Shown piece after piece: positions 45,098 to 53,493 of a stretch of 64,000 nucleotides of DNA (within the stretch, counting starts at the first letter, position 1; each line of letters opens with the position of its first letter). The notes beneath the pieces are model-generated. The model was not told the DNA's origin, searched no databases, and saw nothing but the letters and a program-made list of their open reading frames with translations. The DNA comes from Flagellimonas aequoris (GTDB lineage: Bacteria; Bacteroidota; Bacteroidia; Flavobacteriales; Flavobacteriaceae). Location of the stretch: assembly GCF_003584165.1 (NCBI RefSeq), contig NZ_QXFJ01000019.1:1-64000 (forward strand), read 5' to 3'. The position numbers and the translations under genes are program-made.

Positions 45098-45982
45098 ATG
45101 AAGTTTATTCAATCATTCTGGTCCAAGCCTTTTGAAGATGACGATAATAGGAACAACTGGAACTATCGTCATCATGGCGGCTTTCCCACCTCCTTTATTT
45201 TTTATTGTGTTTGGTGCTATAGTTGTTTGTCAATTAAAAAATATTATCCAAGTCTTCATTTGATAACGGATGAAGTAGGTTTGTATATCTTTCAAGAACT
45301 TCTTGGATTGCCATATGAGTCATTTTCCAGGGATTTGGATGCTTTGGATGATTATGACAAGAAACTTTGGGCTCTTGGCAAACTTCACGCTTACAGAATA
45401 CAGGAGGAACCTTTTTGTCATGTGGATGGGGATGTGTTTTTTTTTGGTCCTGTCCTAAATGCTGTTTTAGCTGAGCAGGTTTTCTGTCAAAGTTTTGATC
45501 ATAACATCGATCAGTATACAGAGATCCATTCCTATGTCCATGATCATTTTAATAGTGTACCCATAGAGTTCAATGCCACGCTGGACGACAAGATAAAACT
45601 AATCAACGCGGGAATCATTGGAGGCACTGATGTAGAACTTTTCCGTTTTTATACAAAAAAGGCATTCGAACTTATAGACCATAATCGTGATAAAATCAAG
45701 GATATCAATGTTGGGATACTAAACCTATATTACGAGCAATTTTTGTTCAGCAACATCCTTACGGAAAAACAGATAGAACCTTCCTCGCTTTTTAAATCCA
45801 ACGATAGGGGCCAAAATTTTGCGGCATTCCATGATATTCCCGGGAAATCGCGTTACATACACCTTATCAGTCACTTTAAGAAGTCAACTGAATTTTTGGA
45901 GCTTGCCGTTGCAAGACTGATCAGTGAATATCCAGAGTACTATGATCGAGTGAAAACTGCTTTTGATAAAGGATGGTTATGA
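45098..45982 (+). CDS. DUF6734-like glycosyltransferase-type protein
   Basis: Cytoplasmic protein of 294 residues. LHLITDEVGLYIFQELLGLPY and CHVDGDVFFFGPVL (a D-G-D with flanking hydrophobic strand, like the DxD of GT-A glycosyltransferases) match the DUF6734 pattern I recall from peptide-modification loci. The aromatic N-terminus MKFIQSFWSKP is also typical. It overlaps its downstream partner by ATGA, so the two act together. A role in modifying the nearby Gly-Gly precursor peptide is inferred from context; no biochemistry is known to me. Confidence 0.75.
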   Translation: MKFIQSFWSKPFEDDDNRNNWNYRHHGGFPTSFIFYCVWCYSCLSIKKYYPSLHLITDEVGLYIFQELLGLPYESFSRDLDALDDYDKKLWALGKLHAYRIQEEPFCHVDGDVFFFGPVLNAVLAEQVFCQSFDHNIDQYTEIHSYVHDHFNSVPIEFNATLDDKIKLINAGIIGGTDVELFRFYTKKAFELIDHNRDKIKDINVGILNLYYEQFLFSNILTEKQIEPSSLFKSNDRGQNFAAFHDIPGKSRYIHLISHFKKSTEFLELAVARLISEYPEYYDRVKTAFDKGWL

Positions 45983-46602
45983 ATACAAGAAGGTATTTTA
46001 TGGAATGGGCAGAAACGGCAAATATAAAGGGAGTCCAAAACATTGAAATGGCACGCTTTCTAAACATTAGGGAAAAGAAGTATGTATTTGAAAGTCTGCA
46101 TAGTATGAATGATAGTGTTGATACTCAGGAGTATTTTCAAGATTTTATTTCATTGGAGGTTCAGCGGTATCACATTATGGAGAATTCTATTATTGAAGTT
46201 GAAAATGCCTGTGAAGAAATAAGTTTAGCGGTTGAATTTTGTGCCAAATCTCCAGAAGAAAAACAAAAAACCAGCTTCAAGATAAATGCAAATCTCAAGG
46301 ACTACTTGGTAAAAACCGACTTTTTATGGACAAATCAGGAGAACACCGCACCTTTTGCACAAAAAACACACTATTTGTTTATGCCAAGTTATTTAAAATT
46401 GGCTCCCAAAGAACTAAGTCTTATTGGCTTGAATAGCATGTTACTGGATTTAATGGATTATTCTTCTGAATTTTCATTTCATGATATCTTAAATCTAGTA
46501 TCGGATGCCCTAGGTGAGGAGCCAGGGAACATGAGGGACATCTTGTTGGAATACATAACGGGCCAAGTTTTGTATTACCGTACTTTTCTGGTAGCCAAAT
46601 AA
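45979..46602 (+). CDS. uncharacterised protein coupled to the DUF6734 gene
   Basis: 207-residue soluble protein, no recognised family. The start at 45979 is chosen because it overlaps the upstream stop (ATGA); an ATG six bases earlier is also possible. Predicted mixed alpha/beta, with a Cys pair at about 77 and 87 and a C-terminal helical section (FHDILNLVSDALGEEPGNMRDILLEYI). Translational coupling to the DUF6734 gene, and convergence on the precursor gene, suggest a partner or recognition subunit in peptide maturation. Confidence 0.8.
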   Translation: MNTRRYFMEWAETANIKGVQNIEMARFLNIREKKYVFESLHSMNDSVDTQEYFQDFISLEVQRYHIMENSIIEVENACEEISLAVEFCAKSPEEKQKTSFKINANLKDYLVKTDFLWTNQENTAPFAQKTHYLFMPSYLKLAPKELSLIGLNSMLLDLMDYSSEFSFHDILNLVSDALGEEPGNMRDILLEYITGQVLYYRTFLVAK

Positions 46603-46632
46603 AAAAGCCCGAAAAACTTTTCGGACCTTTTG
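46601..46632. terminator. bidirectional terminator between the 207-aa gene and the precursor gene
   Basis: AAAAGCCCGAAAA (from 46603) pairs imperfectly with TTTTCGGACCTTTT (to 46632), directly after the TAA of the plus-strand gene and 42 bp beyond the minus-strand precursor stop, with A/T runs on both sides. Confidence 0.65.
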
Positions 46633-46673
46633 GGGATTGCATCTAAATCAAAAAAAGATTTAACGACCTGACC

Positions 46674-46832
46674 TTAGGGGCAGCAACATGCACTAGGGTT
46701 TACATTGGCACAGTAGTAAGCACCGCAGTAATACTCCGGATAACATGCTCCACCAGCGGCTCCCTTGATGTTTTTCATTTCGGCTTCTTTTAACGCCCTT
46801 TCCTTGAGATTTTTAAGACTGAATTGTCCCAT
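46674..46832 (-). CDS. Gly-Gly leader, six-cysteine precursor peptide (52 aa)
   Basis: Translated by hand: a 52-codon gene. Residues 1-28 form a charged helical leader (MGQFSLKNLKERALK..., EAEMKNIKGAAGG), like the leaders of Bacteroidota natural-product precursors (TIGR04149-like) that end in GG. Residues 29-52 are a compact core starting ACYPEYYC and ending SACCCP, with six cysteines (30, 36, 41, 49, 50, 51) and five tyrosines; it contains no Lys or Arg. Export and cleavage after GG by a C39-type transporter is expected, giving a disulfide-rich or further modified peptide. The VKOR/thioredoxin fusion upstream on the same strand is a natural disulfide-forming partner. Confidence 0.85.
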   Translation of the reverse strand: MGQFSLKNLKERALKEAEMKNIKGAAGGACYPEYYCGAYYCANVNPSACCCP

Positions 46833-47021
46833 AACTTTAGAATAAGAATTCCCTACAATTTCAATATGTGGCTTGAGGGATATACCAGAAATAACTCACT
46901 TAAAAGTAAGCTAAAACATGTTAAAAATTTAATTTATTATTATAATAATTATTAACAACAGCTAATTTTTAACAGTTTACAGGCAATATGCATATCCGCG
47001 GTTTAAATGAAAGCCTTTTGG

Positions 47022-48566
47022 TTAAGGGGCTTCATTCAACTCCTCCTTGAGAACATCAATGAAGTCCTCTAGGAAATCGGCACTGTAGTAGTAAGGCACA
47101 ATGGAGTTGTCTATGACTATTGTAGGGGTTTGATACAGATGGTTCTTTTCACACCAATCGCGATGCTGGGACAAAAGGGCTTTTCCTTTTTGAGAATCTT
47201 GATGGATAGATTTCCCCATATTCTTTTTTAAATACCATGTTTTCAAAAGCTCTAAAAAATTATCAGGGGAGTTGACCTTGTAGGAGTCGATCAGAAAATT
47301 GGCCAAATGGATAAACTTAGGATCCTCTGTATCATATTGGTTAAATATTATTCTGAAGCGTATTTCATTCCCTCTTTTTAGATAAAGAGCGTAAAATTTT
47401 AAAAATGAATTTGTACAAAAACTGCAGGTAAATGAAAGGATAATGGTGATTTGAAGTCTAGCTTCCATATTTCCGAAAACGATCTGTTCCGCTCCATTTG
47501 GGACTGGTAGTTGCTCCGCATCCTTTAAAATGAACCGCATGATTTTTGGAAACCTTTTGAATTTGAGTAATTCCATCTCCGAAAGGCCAAGACTGAAATT
47601 TTTTTTCTGGATATCCCTGTACTGTCGAACTGCAATTAGATAGGTACCGAACAATAAACCTAACAGGACAAGTTGAAATGCAATCGGCTTGAACGTGAAA
47701 CGTTGTTCAATGGTGTGGTAAAAAAAATATGTAAGCACCAATACGCCTTGGAGTAATAGCACTGCACTTGAAACAAGACAAAGCCTGCACCAAGTTTTAA
47801 CGATAAACGCCTGTATGCCAATGGTAATGAACAATACGAGTATGGCCAAGGAATGAACAATCAAATGGGGCAAGGTAAATTCTTTACTGATAATGAGCAG
47901 CGTAGTGGAGGAAAGTAGAAAAGCAAAAAGGAAATCATTGGGTGTAAAAACACCAAGATTATATTGGTCAGAATTGAGTATTTTGGCACAACCCTCACCA
48001 TCTTTACCTCCGCATACCTTTTTGCCAAAATTTGTACTTCTATTATTTGAGGTGGCAAATATCTCCAGTGATATGTACATACCCGCCAAGCCTAAGGTAG
48101 AAAACGCCAATTCCAATGGTCTGTCCCAGAAAAAGACCAAGAGCAACGCTAAAAAAAAGTACCCAATAAGATTTGGGAAATAGGTTTTCTTGGAGTTATA
48201 TACTTCTCTCTGTTCCGCTAATAATACAATCCCATCCCATATCTGAAAAAACTCCTCCCTACTGATTTTTCTTTTTTCAGCCTTTAAGTGAATGGTCACC
48301 CCCTTTTTTTGTGCATGCGAAAAATATGGGGAACCATCCTCACCATCAATAAATACAATGAAATGCTCCGGAAGTTCATCCAATTGGTGAGGTTCTATTT
48401 TAACAGCAACATTATCGATGCCTAAAAAATCCAAAGTTTCGGAGATTGCATAAAGGGAAGGGGTGTGTGGATTACTGAAAAGCTGTAGTTCCAGTTCCTC
48501 TGTTGAAACTTGAATATTCAATGCCTTTAAATAAGACTTGATCGCTTTTAAAAGCATTACATCCAT
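47022..48566 (-). CDS. C39-like / VKOR / thioredoxin-fold fusion protein
   Basis: 514-residue membrane protein with three domains. Residues 1-120 resemble a peptidase C39 domain (LPEHFIVFID, RKISREEFFQIWDGIVLLAE), but the catalytic Cys region has no cysteine at all. Residues about 128-315 form a VKOR-type disulfide-generating unit with about six helices, loop cysteines C185 and C193, and the CXXC C260-C263 (TWCRLCLV). About 360-510 is a DsbA/thioredoxin-like domain with C381-C384 (FTCSFCTNSF) and a late cis-Pro segment (QTPTIVID). It should bind a Gly-Gly leader and oxidise the core cysteines, passing electrons to quinone. It lies 189 bp upstream of the precursor gene. Confidence 0.88.
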   Translation of the reverse strand: MDVMLLKAIKSYLKALNIQVSTEELELQLFSNPHTPSLYAISETLDFLGIDNVAVKIEPHQLDELPEHFIVFIDGEDGSPYFSHAQKKGVTIHLKAEKRKISREEFFQIWDGIVLLAEQREVYNSKKTYFPNLIGYFFLALLLVFFWDRPLELAFSTLGLAGMYISLEIFATSNNRSTNFGKKVCGGKDGEGCAKILNSDQYNLGVFTPNDFLFAFLLSSTTLLIISKEFTLPHLIVHSLAILVLFITIGIQAFIVKTWCRLCLVSSAVLLLQGVLVLTYFFYHTIEQRFTFKPIAFQLVLLGLLFGTYLIAVRQYRDIQKKNFSLGLSEMELLKFKRFPKIMRFILKDAEQLPVPNGAEQIVFGNMEARLQITIILSFTCSFCTNSFLKFYALYLKRGNEIRFRIIFNQYDTEDPKFIHLANFLIDSYKVNSPDNFLELLKTWYLKKNMGKSIHQDSQKGKALLSQHRDWCEKNHLYQTPTIVIDNSIVPYYYSADFLEDFIDVLKEELNEAP

Positions 48567-48856
48567 AGAACTGGTTTGTAATTTATAACTTTAAATATAA
48601 TAAGAAAAATATTATAAAATAAGAAGTAAATATAATACAGTAAAATTGATTTTAGAGTATCTGATACTACCAGTGGTGTTCGGGAAGTTGGTCTTGAAAC
48701 CGACCTATTGAAGGATTTCGGAACCTCTCAAATGGAATTAAAAGAATCTATAATTCTTAATGGGGCAGGAATATGATCAACTAATTGGTGAAGTTCATTT
48801 GTGGTTTTGGGCAGCTTTGGCTTGATTTGGATTGTACCTGATAGTAGAGATATGGT

Positions 48857-49549
48857 CTACTCGAGTATACGTGACTTAACATCATCCAAATAACTACGCC
48901 CGATCACATATCGTTTCCCCCTAATTTCCACGCTGTTGCCTTCCAAGACATCAATTTTATCTATTGAAACGGTATAGGAACGGTGGATCCTGATGAAATT
49001 ATCGTTGGAAAGTTCATCAGTGAAAGCACTAAGGGTCTTATGTACGATATGATTGTCCTTGGTGGTAATGATCTTGATATAATCCTTTAAGCTTTCAATA
49101 AGGATGATGTCATCCAAATAAATTTTTTTCATCTTCTTTTTATCCACTTTTACAAAAATGTGGTCGTGGTATAGATCTGTTTTGGCATGGTCCTTCATTT
49201 TGGACAAGGCCTTGTTAACGGCTTTGATGAATCGAGGTAGAGATATCGGTTTTACCAAATAATCCAATACCTCTTGGTCAAAACCTTTGGCCGCGTGTTC
49301 CGCATGCGCAGATGTGATGATCACTAAGGGTTTGTCGTCCAAACTTTCCAAAAAACTGAAACCATCGATAATGGGCATGTTCACATCCAGAAAAAGAAGG
49401 TCCGGTTTGTTTTCACGTAAATATTCCATACTGTCTATGGCATTGTTGAAAACAGCCACTGTCTGGAGCTCCTTTATTTGTGATATATGATTTTCAATGA
49501 CCTTGACCGCTAAAGGTTCGTCATCGATAATAACGCATTTTAAAATCAT
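48857..49549 (-). CDS. LytTR-family response regulator
   Basis: 230 residues: receiver domain (D9-D10, phospho-acceptor D55 in LLFLDVNMP, Lys in LVKPISLPRF) followed by a LytTR DNA-binding domain (about 130-228: IFVKVDKKKMKKIYLDDIILIE, FIRIHRSYTVSIDKID). It overlaps the LytS-type kinase gene by ATGA. Located directly upstream of the C39/VKOR gene on the same strand (290-bp gap), it is a candidate regulator of the peptide locus. Its clear placement there is the only evidence. Confidence 0.94.
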   Translation of the reverse strand: MILKCVIIDDEPLAVKVIENHISQIKELQTVAVFNNAIDSMEYLRENKPDLLFLDVNMPIIDGFSFLESLDDKPLVIITSAHAEHAAKGFDQEVLDYLVKPISLPRFIKAVNKALSKMKDHAKTDLYHDHIFVKVDKKKMKKIYLDDIILIESLKDYIKIITTKDNHIVHKTLSAFTDELSNDNFIRIHRSYTVSIDKIDVLEGNSVEIRGKRYVIGRSYLDDVKSRILE

Positions 49550-50628
49550 CTAAGCTTGAGCATTAAATTAACAACATATTCATCCAACTCTTCATGGATA
49601 CTCAATTTGTATTCATCTTCCCCATACCTCAACTTTAACCTTTTTTCCACATTGGAGAGGCCTATCCCTCCAGGGGACTTTTTCGGAATTGTACCAGGAT
49701 TTTTTGGTTTGGTATTACCGACCCTAAAGTATAGAAACTTTTCTTCAACATGTACATCGATTCCGATCTTAACTTTTCCTATGCTTTTGTTGGCACCATG
49801 TTTAAAGGCATTTTCTATAAACTGGACCAGCAGCAAAGGAGCAATTTTTTTCCCTTTGGATTCTCCAGTCACTTTAAAATCCAACTGTAGGTTCTCATTA
49901 TATCTCATTTTCTCCAAGTCCAAGTAGTTGTTGATGAAAATAATTTCCTTTCGCAAGCTTTGGTTGTTTTCCTTGGTTTCATACAAAACGTAGCGCATCA
50001 GATCGGAAAGCTTTATGATGGTGTCCGGGGTCTTGTCAGATTTTTCAAGGCTCAACGAGTAGATGTTGTTAAGGGTATTGAAGAAAAAATGGGGCGATAT
50101 CTGGGCGCGTAGAAATCTAAGTTCCGTTTCCAATTGTTCTTTCTCCAATCGTGATGCTTTTCTTGTTTCCCGTAAATAATCCATGGTGAATTTGAAGGAA
50201 GCCACAAATGTGATCACATAGAGTTCCCCCAACATCATGACCACGGTAAAGTTCAAGGTCATACTATAGGTCTCCGGCCCCTCTGGCCATACATTGTAAC
50301 TGATCAAAAAATGGGTGAGCAGGTATTTGATGGTGACCATTACTAATATGCTGAGGAACAGTATTACAATAAAGGAGATGTATTTTCTTTTGAACAGGAA
50401 CCTGGGAATCAAAAAATAGATGGTGAAATAGGAAAGCGTAATATGGATGGGGAACCCCAAAAGATTTGATTTGAAAGAATATATGTAGTCGTTGAAGTAA
50501 CTGCCCCACCTCAAAAAATTGAACATGAAATAGATGGACCAGAATATTACATGGTGTATTGGTCTTATCTTGTACTCGGTCACCGCATTGACCAGAAAGT
50601 TGTTATTAACTTGATTTTGTGCGCGCAT
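49546..50628 (-). CDS. LytS-type sensor histidine kinase
   Basis: 360 residues with four N-terminal membrane helices (about 27-150). A linker (LEKEQLETELRFLRAQISPH) leads to H180 in SPHFFFNTLNNIYSLS of the His_kinase (LytS/YehU) family, and an ATPase domain (VQFIENAFKHGANK, GGIGLSNVEKRL) follows. There is no extracellular sensor domain, so the membrane helices likely sense the signal, as in the peptide-sensing kinases of ComD/AgrC style, although the sequence is not specifically like those. Partner is the LytTR regulator just downstream. Confidence 0.93.
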   Translation of the reverse strand: MRAQNQVNNNFLVNAVTEYKIRPIHHVIFWSIYFMFNFLRWGSYFNDYIYSFKSNLLGFPIHITLSYFTIYFLIPRFLFKRKYISFIVILFLSILVMVTIKYLLTHFLISYNVWPEGPETYSMTLNFTVVMMLGELYVITFVASFKFTMDYLRETRKASRLEKEQLETELRFLRAQISPHFFFNTLNNIYSLSLEKSDKTPDTIIKLSDLMRYVLYETKENNQSLRKEIIFINNYLDLEKMRYNENLQLDFKVTGESKGKKIAPLLLVQFIENAFKHGANKSIGKVKIGIDVHVEEKFLYFRVGNTKPKNPGTIPKKSPGGIGLSNVEKRLKLRYGEDEYKLSIHEELDEYVVNLMLKLR

Positions 50629-50864
50629 TAACAGGAATTCTTACTTTTTTGAACATTTGGCTTTTGATAATGGTCATTGGTCTAATAAAGGATCCTAAAT
50701 ACGGATGAAATTAGGAATTTTTCCAAAACATCTGCTTTGGGCCTTGGTCTGCGGGATTTTTGCCGAAGCAAATCAAGGCTTTTTAAATGACCTAGCAACC
50801 ATTTTCTTGGTGATTACGTATGAAAGTAGTTTGGTGTAAAGCGATAAAAATTGATTTCATTTAA

Positions 50865-51938
50865 ATGCAAATTATAGCAAAAAGGGTGGTTTTTGTACTT
50901 GGGCTCATGGCCCATTTTGTGGCTATGTCCCAGAAAACGACCGTACCCAAGTCCATAGTGGTATACAAGACCCAAGAGTCTATAAATGTGGATGGTATGG
51001 CAAAAGAAGCAGCTTGGGGAAATGCCATGATATCCGATGGTTTTATGGATATTGAAGGAGTTACGGTACCGACCTACCGGACCAATGTGCGAATGCTATG
51101 GGATGAGGAATACCTTTACTTTTTTGCGGAATTGGAAGAGCCACATGTGTGGGCCACCTTGGATCAAAGGGATACCGTGATTTTCTACAATAACGATTTT
51201 GAGATTTTCATCGACCCCGATGGAGATACCCATAACTACTATGAATTCGAAATGAATGCCCTAAACACCGTTTGGGACCTTTTGTTGGTAAAACCGTACA
51301 GGGAACAAGGCCCCATAGTGGATAGCTGGGATATTCTTGGCCTAAAAACGGCCGTTAAGGTAAATGGAACCTTGAACGACCCTTCCGATGTGGACAAAGG
51401 TTGGAATGTGGAGATTGCCATGCCTTGGTCAGTTCTGACCGAGACAAGTGAAAGCAATGAAGTGCCCAAAGGTAAATTTTGGCGTATTAATTTTTCTAGG
51501 GTGAACTGGGATTTCCAGTTGGAAAATGGAAAGTATGGAAGAAAAAAGGATTCGGATGGAAAGTACCTTCCAGAACACAACTGGGTATGGTCCCCCCAAG
51601 GGGTCATCAACATGCATGAACCAGAACATTGGGGCTACGCCTATTTTTCACCTAGAGTAGCAGGAAACCATGATGAATTCAGCATCCCAAGGGATGAAGA
51701 GATCAGATGGATGCTCTATAGGTTTTACAGGGAACAAAAGAAGTTTTTTGCCAAAAACGGGATGTATGCAAGCAAATTGGAAGATTTAGGGGAAGAACCA
51801 ATATTGTCCGATGGGACCAAGATTGAACTTGAAATGGAGCTGCATAGGACGGGATGGAACATTTGGGCAAAAAGCCCATTTACCGGCATTTTGTACACCA
51901 TTCGTGAGGACGGAAAATACCAACACAACATAAACTGA
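50865..51938 (+). CDS. CBM9-like secreted carbohydrate-binding protein
   Basis: 357 residues with signal peptide (KRVVFVLGLMAHFVAMSQ). The CBM9_2-type domain is VDGMAKEAAWGNAMI, VRMLWDEEYLYFFAELEEPH, NNDFEIFIDPDGDTHNYYEFEMNALNT and WNVEIAMPWSVL. The last about 100 residues are an extra helical/beta region with no recognised domain. It is 5 bp upstream of the TIM-barrel gene and opens the second polysaccharide locus. It may bind the target sugar in the periplasm or at the surface. Confidence 0.85.
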   Translation: MQIIAKRVVFVLGLMAHFVAMSQKTTVPKSIVVYKTQESINVDGMAKEAAWGNAMISDGFMDIEGVTVPTYRTNVRMLWDEEYLYFFAELEEPHVWATLDQRDTVIFYNNDFEIFIDPDGDTHNYYEFEMNALNTVWDLLLVKPYREQGPIVDSWDILGLKTAVKVNGTLNDPSDVDKGWNVEIAMPWSVLTETSESNEVPKGKFWRINFSRVNWDFQLENGKYGRKKDSDGKYLPEHNWVWSPQGVINMHEPEHWGYAYFSPRVAGNHDEFSIPRDEEIRWMLYRFYREQKKFFAKNGMYASKLEDLGEEPILSDGTKIELEMELHRTGWNIWAKSPFTGILYTIREDGKYQHNIN

Positions 51939-51943
51939 GAAAG

Positions 51944-53053
51944 ATGAAATTACATTTGATTTTAGCGTCGTTATTGGCCGTGGTCATGTTTTCGTGCCTG
52001 GACAATATAGACAGGAAACCACAGGTAGGGGAAAACCAAACCCAAAAAGAACAACCTTTTAAATATTGGACTTGGATCACGGCAGATCCAAAACGGGATG
52101 ATGCTTCATACATTTCCGAATTCAAAAAATACAAAGCGAATGGGTTGGATGCGGTTTTGATCAACACCAATACAGACCCGGTCCTTTTAGGTCGCTTGGC
52201 CCCATTGGCCAAAAAAGAAGGCTTGGAAGTACACGCCTGGATCATGGCAATGAATCGGCCTGGGGATTCCATTGTACGCCAACATCCAGAATGGTATGTG
52301 GTAAGCAGAAAAGGAGAATCTGCATATGATCACAGACCCTATGTGGGGTATTATGAATTTTTATGCCCAACAAGAGAGGCATCCCGCAATCATGTGTTGC
52401 GATTGGTGGAAGGTCTTTCCAAAGTAGAGGACGTGGCCAGTGTACATTTGGATTATATCCGGTTCCCCGATGTTTACCTTCCCGTAGGCCTCTTGCCTAA
52501 ATACGATTTGGTACAGAACGAGGAACTTCCTGAATATGATTTCTGTTATTGTGATGTCTGTATCGAGGAATTCCAGAAAGAATACCATAAAAACCCGAGG
52601 GAAATGGAGAATCCTGCCATTGATATCGAATGGAAACAGTTCCGACTTAATAAAATCAGGAATGTGGTCAACGAAGCCTATCAAATTGCACACAAGAACA
52701 ACAAGATTTTGACGGCCGCGGTGTTCCCTTATCCCGAAATGGCGGATCATATGGTGAGACAACGATGGGATAAATGGGATATTGATGCGGTTCTACCGAT
52801 GATCTACAATGTTTTTTACAACGAAGGCACCGATTGGGTCGGTTTTGCAACCAAACAAGGGGTGGATGATCTTAAAGATAAGGGAACGGAACTCCACACC
52901 GGGATCTATGTTCCGGGAATGAGTCCTGAAGATTTGGCCAATGCTATTCGGGAAGCCAGGAAAAATGGGGCAAAAGGGGTTTCCTTTTTCGATGGACCTG
53001 CCATAACCGATGAACAATTTGAAGTGATAAAATCCTCCAAGCAGGAACAATAA
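51944..53053 (+). CDS. putative glycoside hydrolase, GHL10-like TIM-barrel lipoprotein
   Basis: 369 residues with a lipoprotein signal (LLAVVMFSC). Strands of a (beta/alpha)8 barrel: YWTWITADPKRDDASYISEF, GLDAVLINTNTDP, LEVHAWIMAMN, DVASVHLDYIRFPD, DIDAVLPMIYNVFYNEG, GVSFFDGPA. The HxDYIRFP motif is typical of GHL10/DUF4015-like hydrolases, but catalytic acids are not proven. Short CxxC (FCYCDVC) near residue 200 might bind a metal. Function in the second locus is inferred from position. Confidence 0.75.
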   Translation: MKLHLILASLLAVVMFSCLDNIDRKPQVGENQTQKEQPFKYWTWITADPKRDDASYISEFKKYKANGLDAVLINTNTDPVLLGRLAPLAKKEGLEVHAWIMAMNRPGDSIVRQHPEWYVVSRKGESAYDHRPYVGYYEFLCPTREASRNHVLRLVEGLSKVEDVASVHLDYIRFPDVYLPVGLLPKYDLVQNEELPEYDFCYCDVCIEEFQKEYHKNPREMENPAIDIEWKQFRLNKIRNVVNEAYQIAHKNNKILTAAVFPYPEMADHMVRQRWDKWDIDAVLPMIYNVFYNEGTDWVGFATKQGVDDLKDKGTELHTGIYVPGMSPEDLANAIREARKNGAKGVSFFDGPAITDEQFEVIKSSKQEQ

Positions 53054-53067
53054 GGGTAACGATTTGG

Positions 53068-53095
53068 ACGGGAACCAAGTAGGGTTGATTCCCGT
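53068..53095 (+). terminator. weak terminator-like hairpin
   Basis: ACGGGAA (53068-53074) pairs with TTCCCGT (53089-53095), loop 14 nt, shortly after the stop of the hydrolase gene. It lacks a T tract, so it may only attenuate. Confidence 0.35.
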
Positions 53096-53200
53096 TCAAA
53101 ATTTGAAATGGGTCTTTTGTGCAAAAGGGATTGAAGTATACGGCTTTTCACCTTTGCCAAGAGGCCTTTTTTAATGGGATTGGTTGTCATGGGGCGATGG

Positions 53201-53224
53201 ACAAGTGTATTTGTAAACACTTGT
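53201..53224. promoter_or_regulatory. operator-like inverted repeat upstream of the second SusC gene
   Basis: ACAAGTGT (53201-53208) and ACACTTGT (53217-53224) form a perfect inverted repeat with an 8-nt spacer, 270 bp upstream of the SusC start. It differs from the LacI-type sites of the first locus, suggesting a different regulator. Confidence 0.4.
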
Positions 53225-53493
53225 AAGAAATGCACACCCATTAATTTTGTTGGGGTTGGTACAGACTTCTTGTGCAGGCAAAAAATATTTTTTAAGCTTT
53301 CAATCGTTATCGTTCCCAAATATTCGTTTTTCTAATTTTTTTTAAAAGCGCAATTCCTCCCTTCGGCTTTTCGCTACCGTTGTTGGTCGAAATTTTTTCT
53401 CATTTGGTATAGTAATCGGGATTTTCACTAAGGTTAACTAAATGTTAACACTAACAAAACTAAATACCTTAATTAACGATCAAAAAAACTAAC

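Larger units (their letters stand above)
53054..53493. other. leader region of the second SusC gene
   Basis: 440 bp between the hydrolase gene and the SusC gene. It holds a weak hairpin (53068-53095), an operator-like inverted repeat (53201-53224) and a long AT-rich leader. No intact gene is visible on either strand. Confidence 0.5.

Noticed and set aside
48740..48856. Open frame continuing after the LytTR stop on the minus strand (about 37 codons)
   Set aside because: No start codon or homology; a 37-codon open run is within chance.
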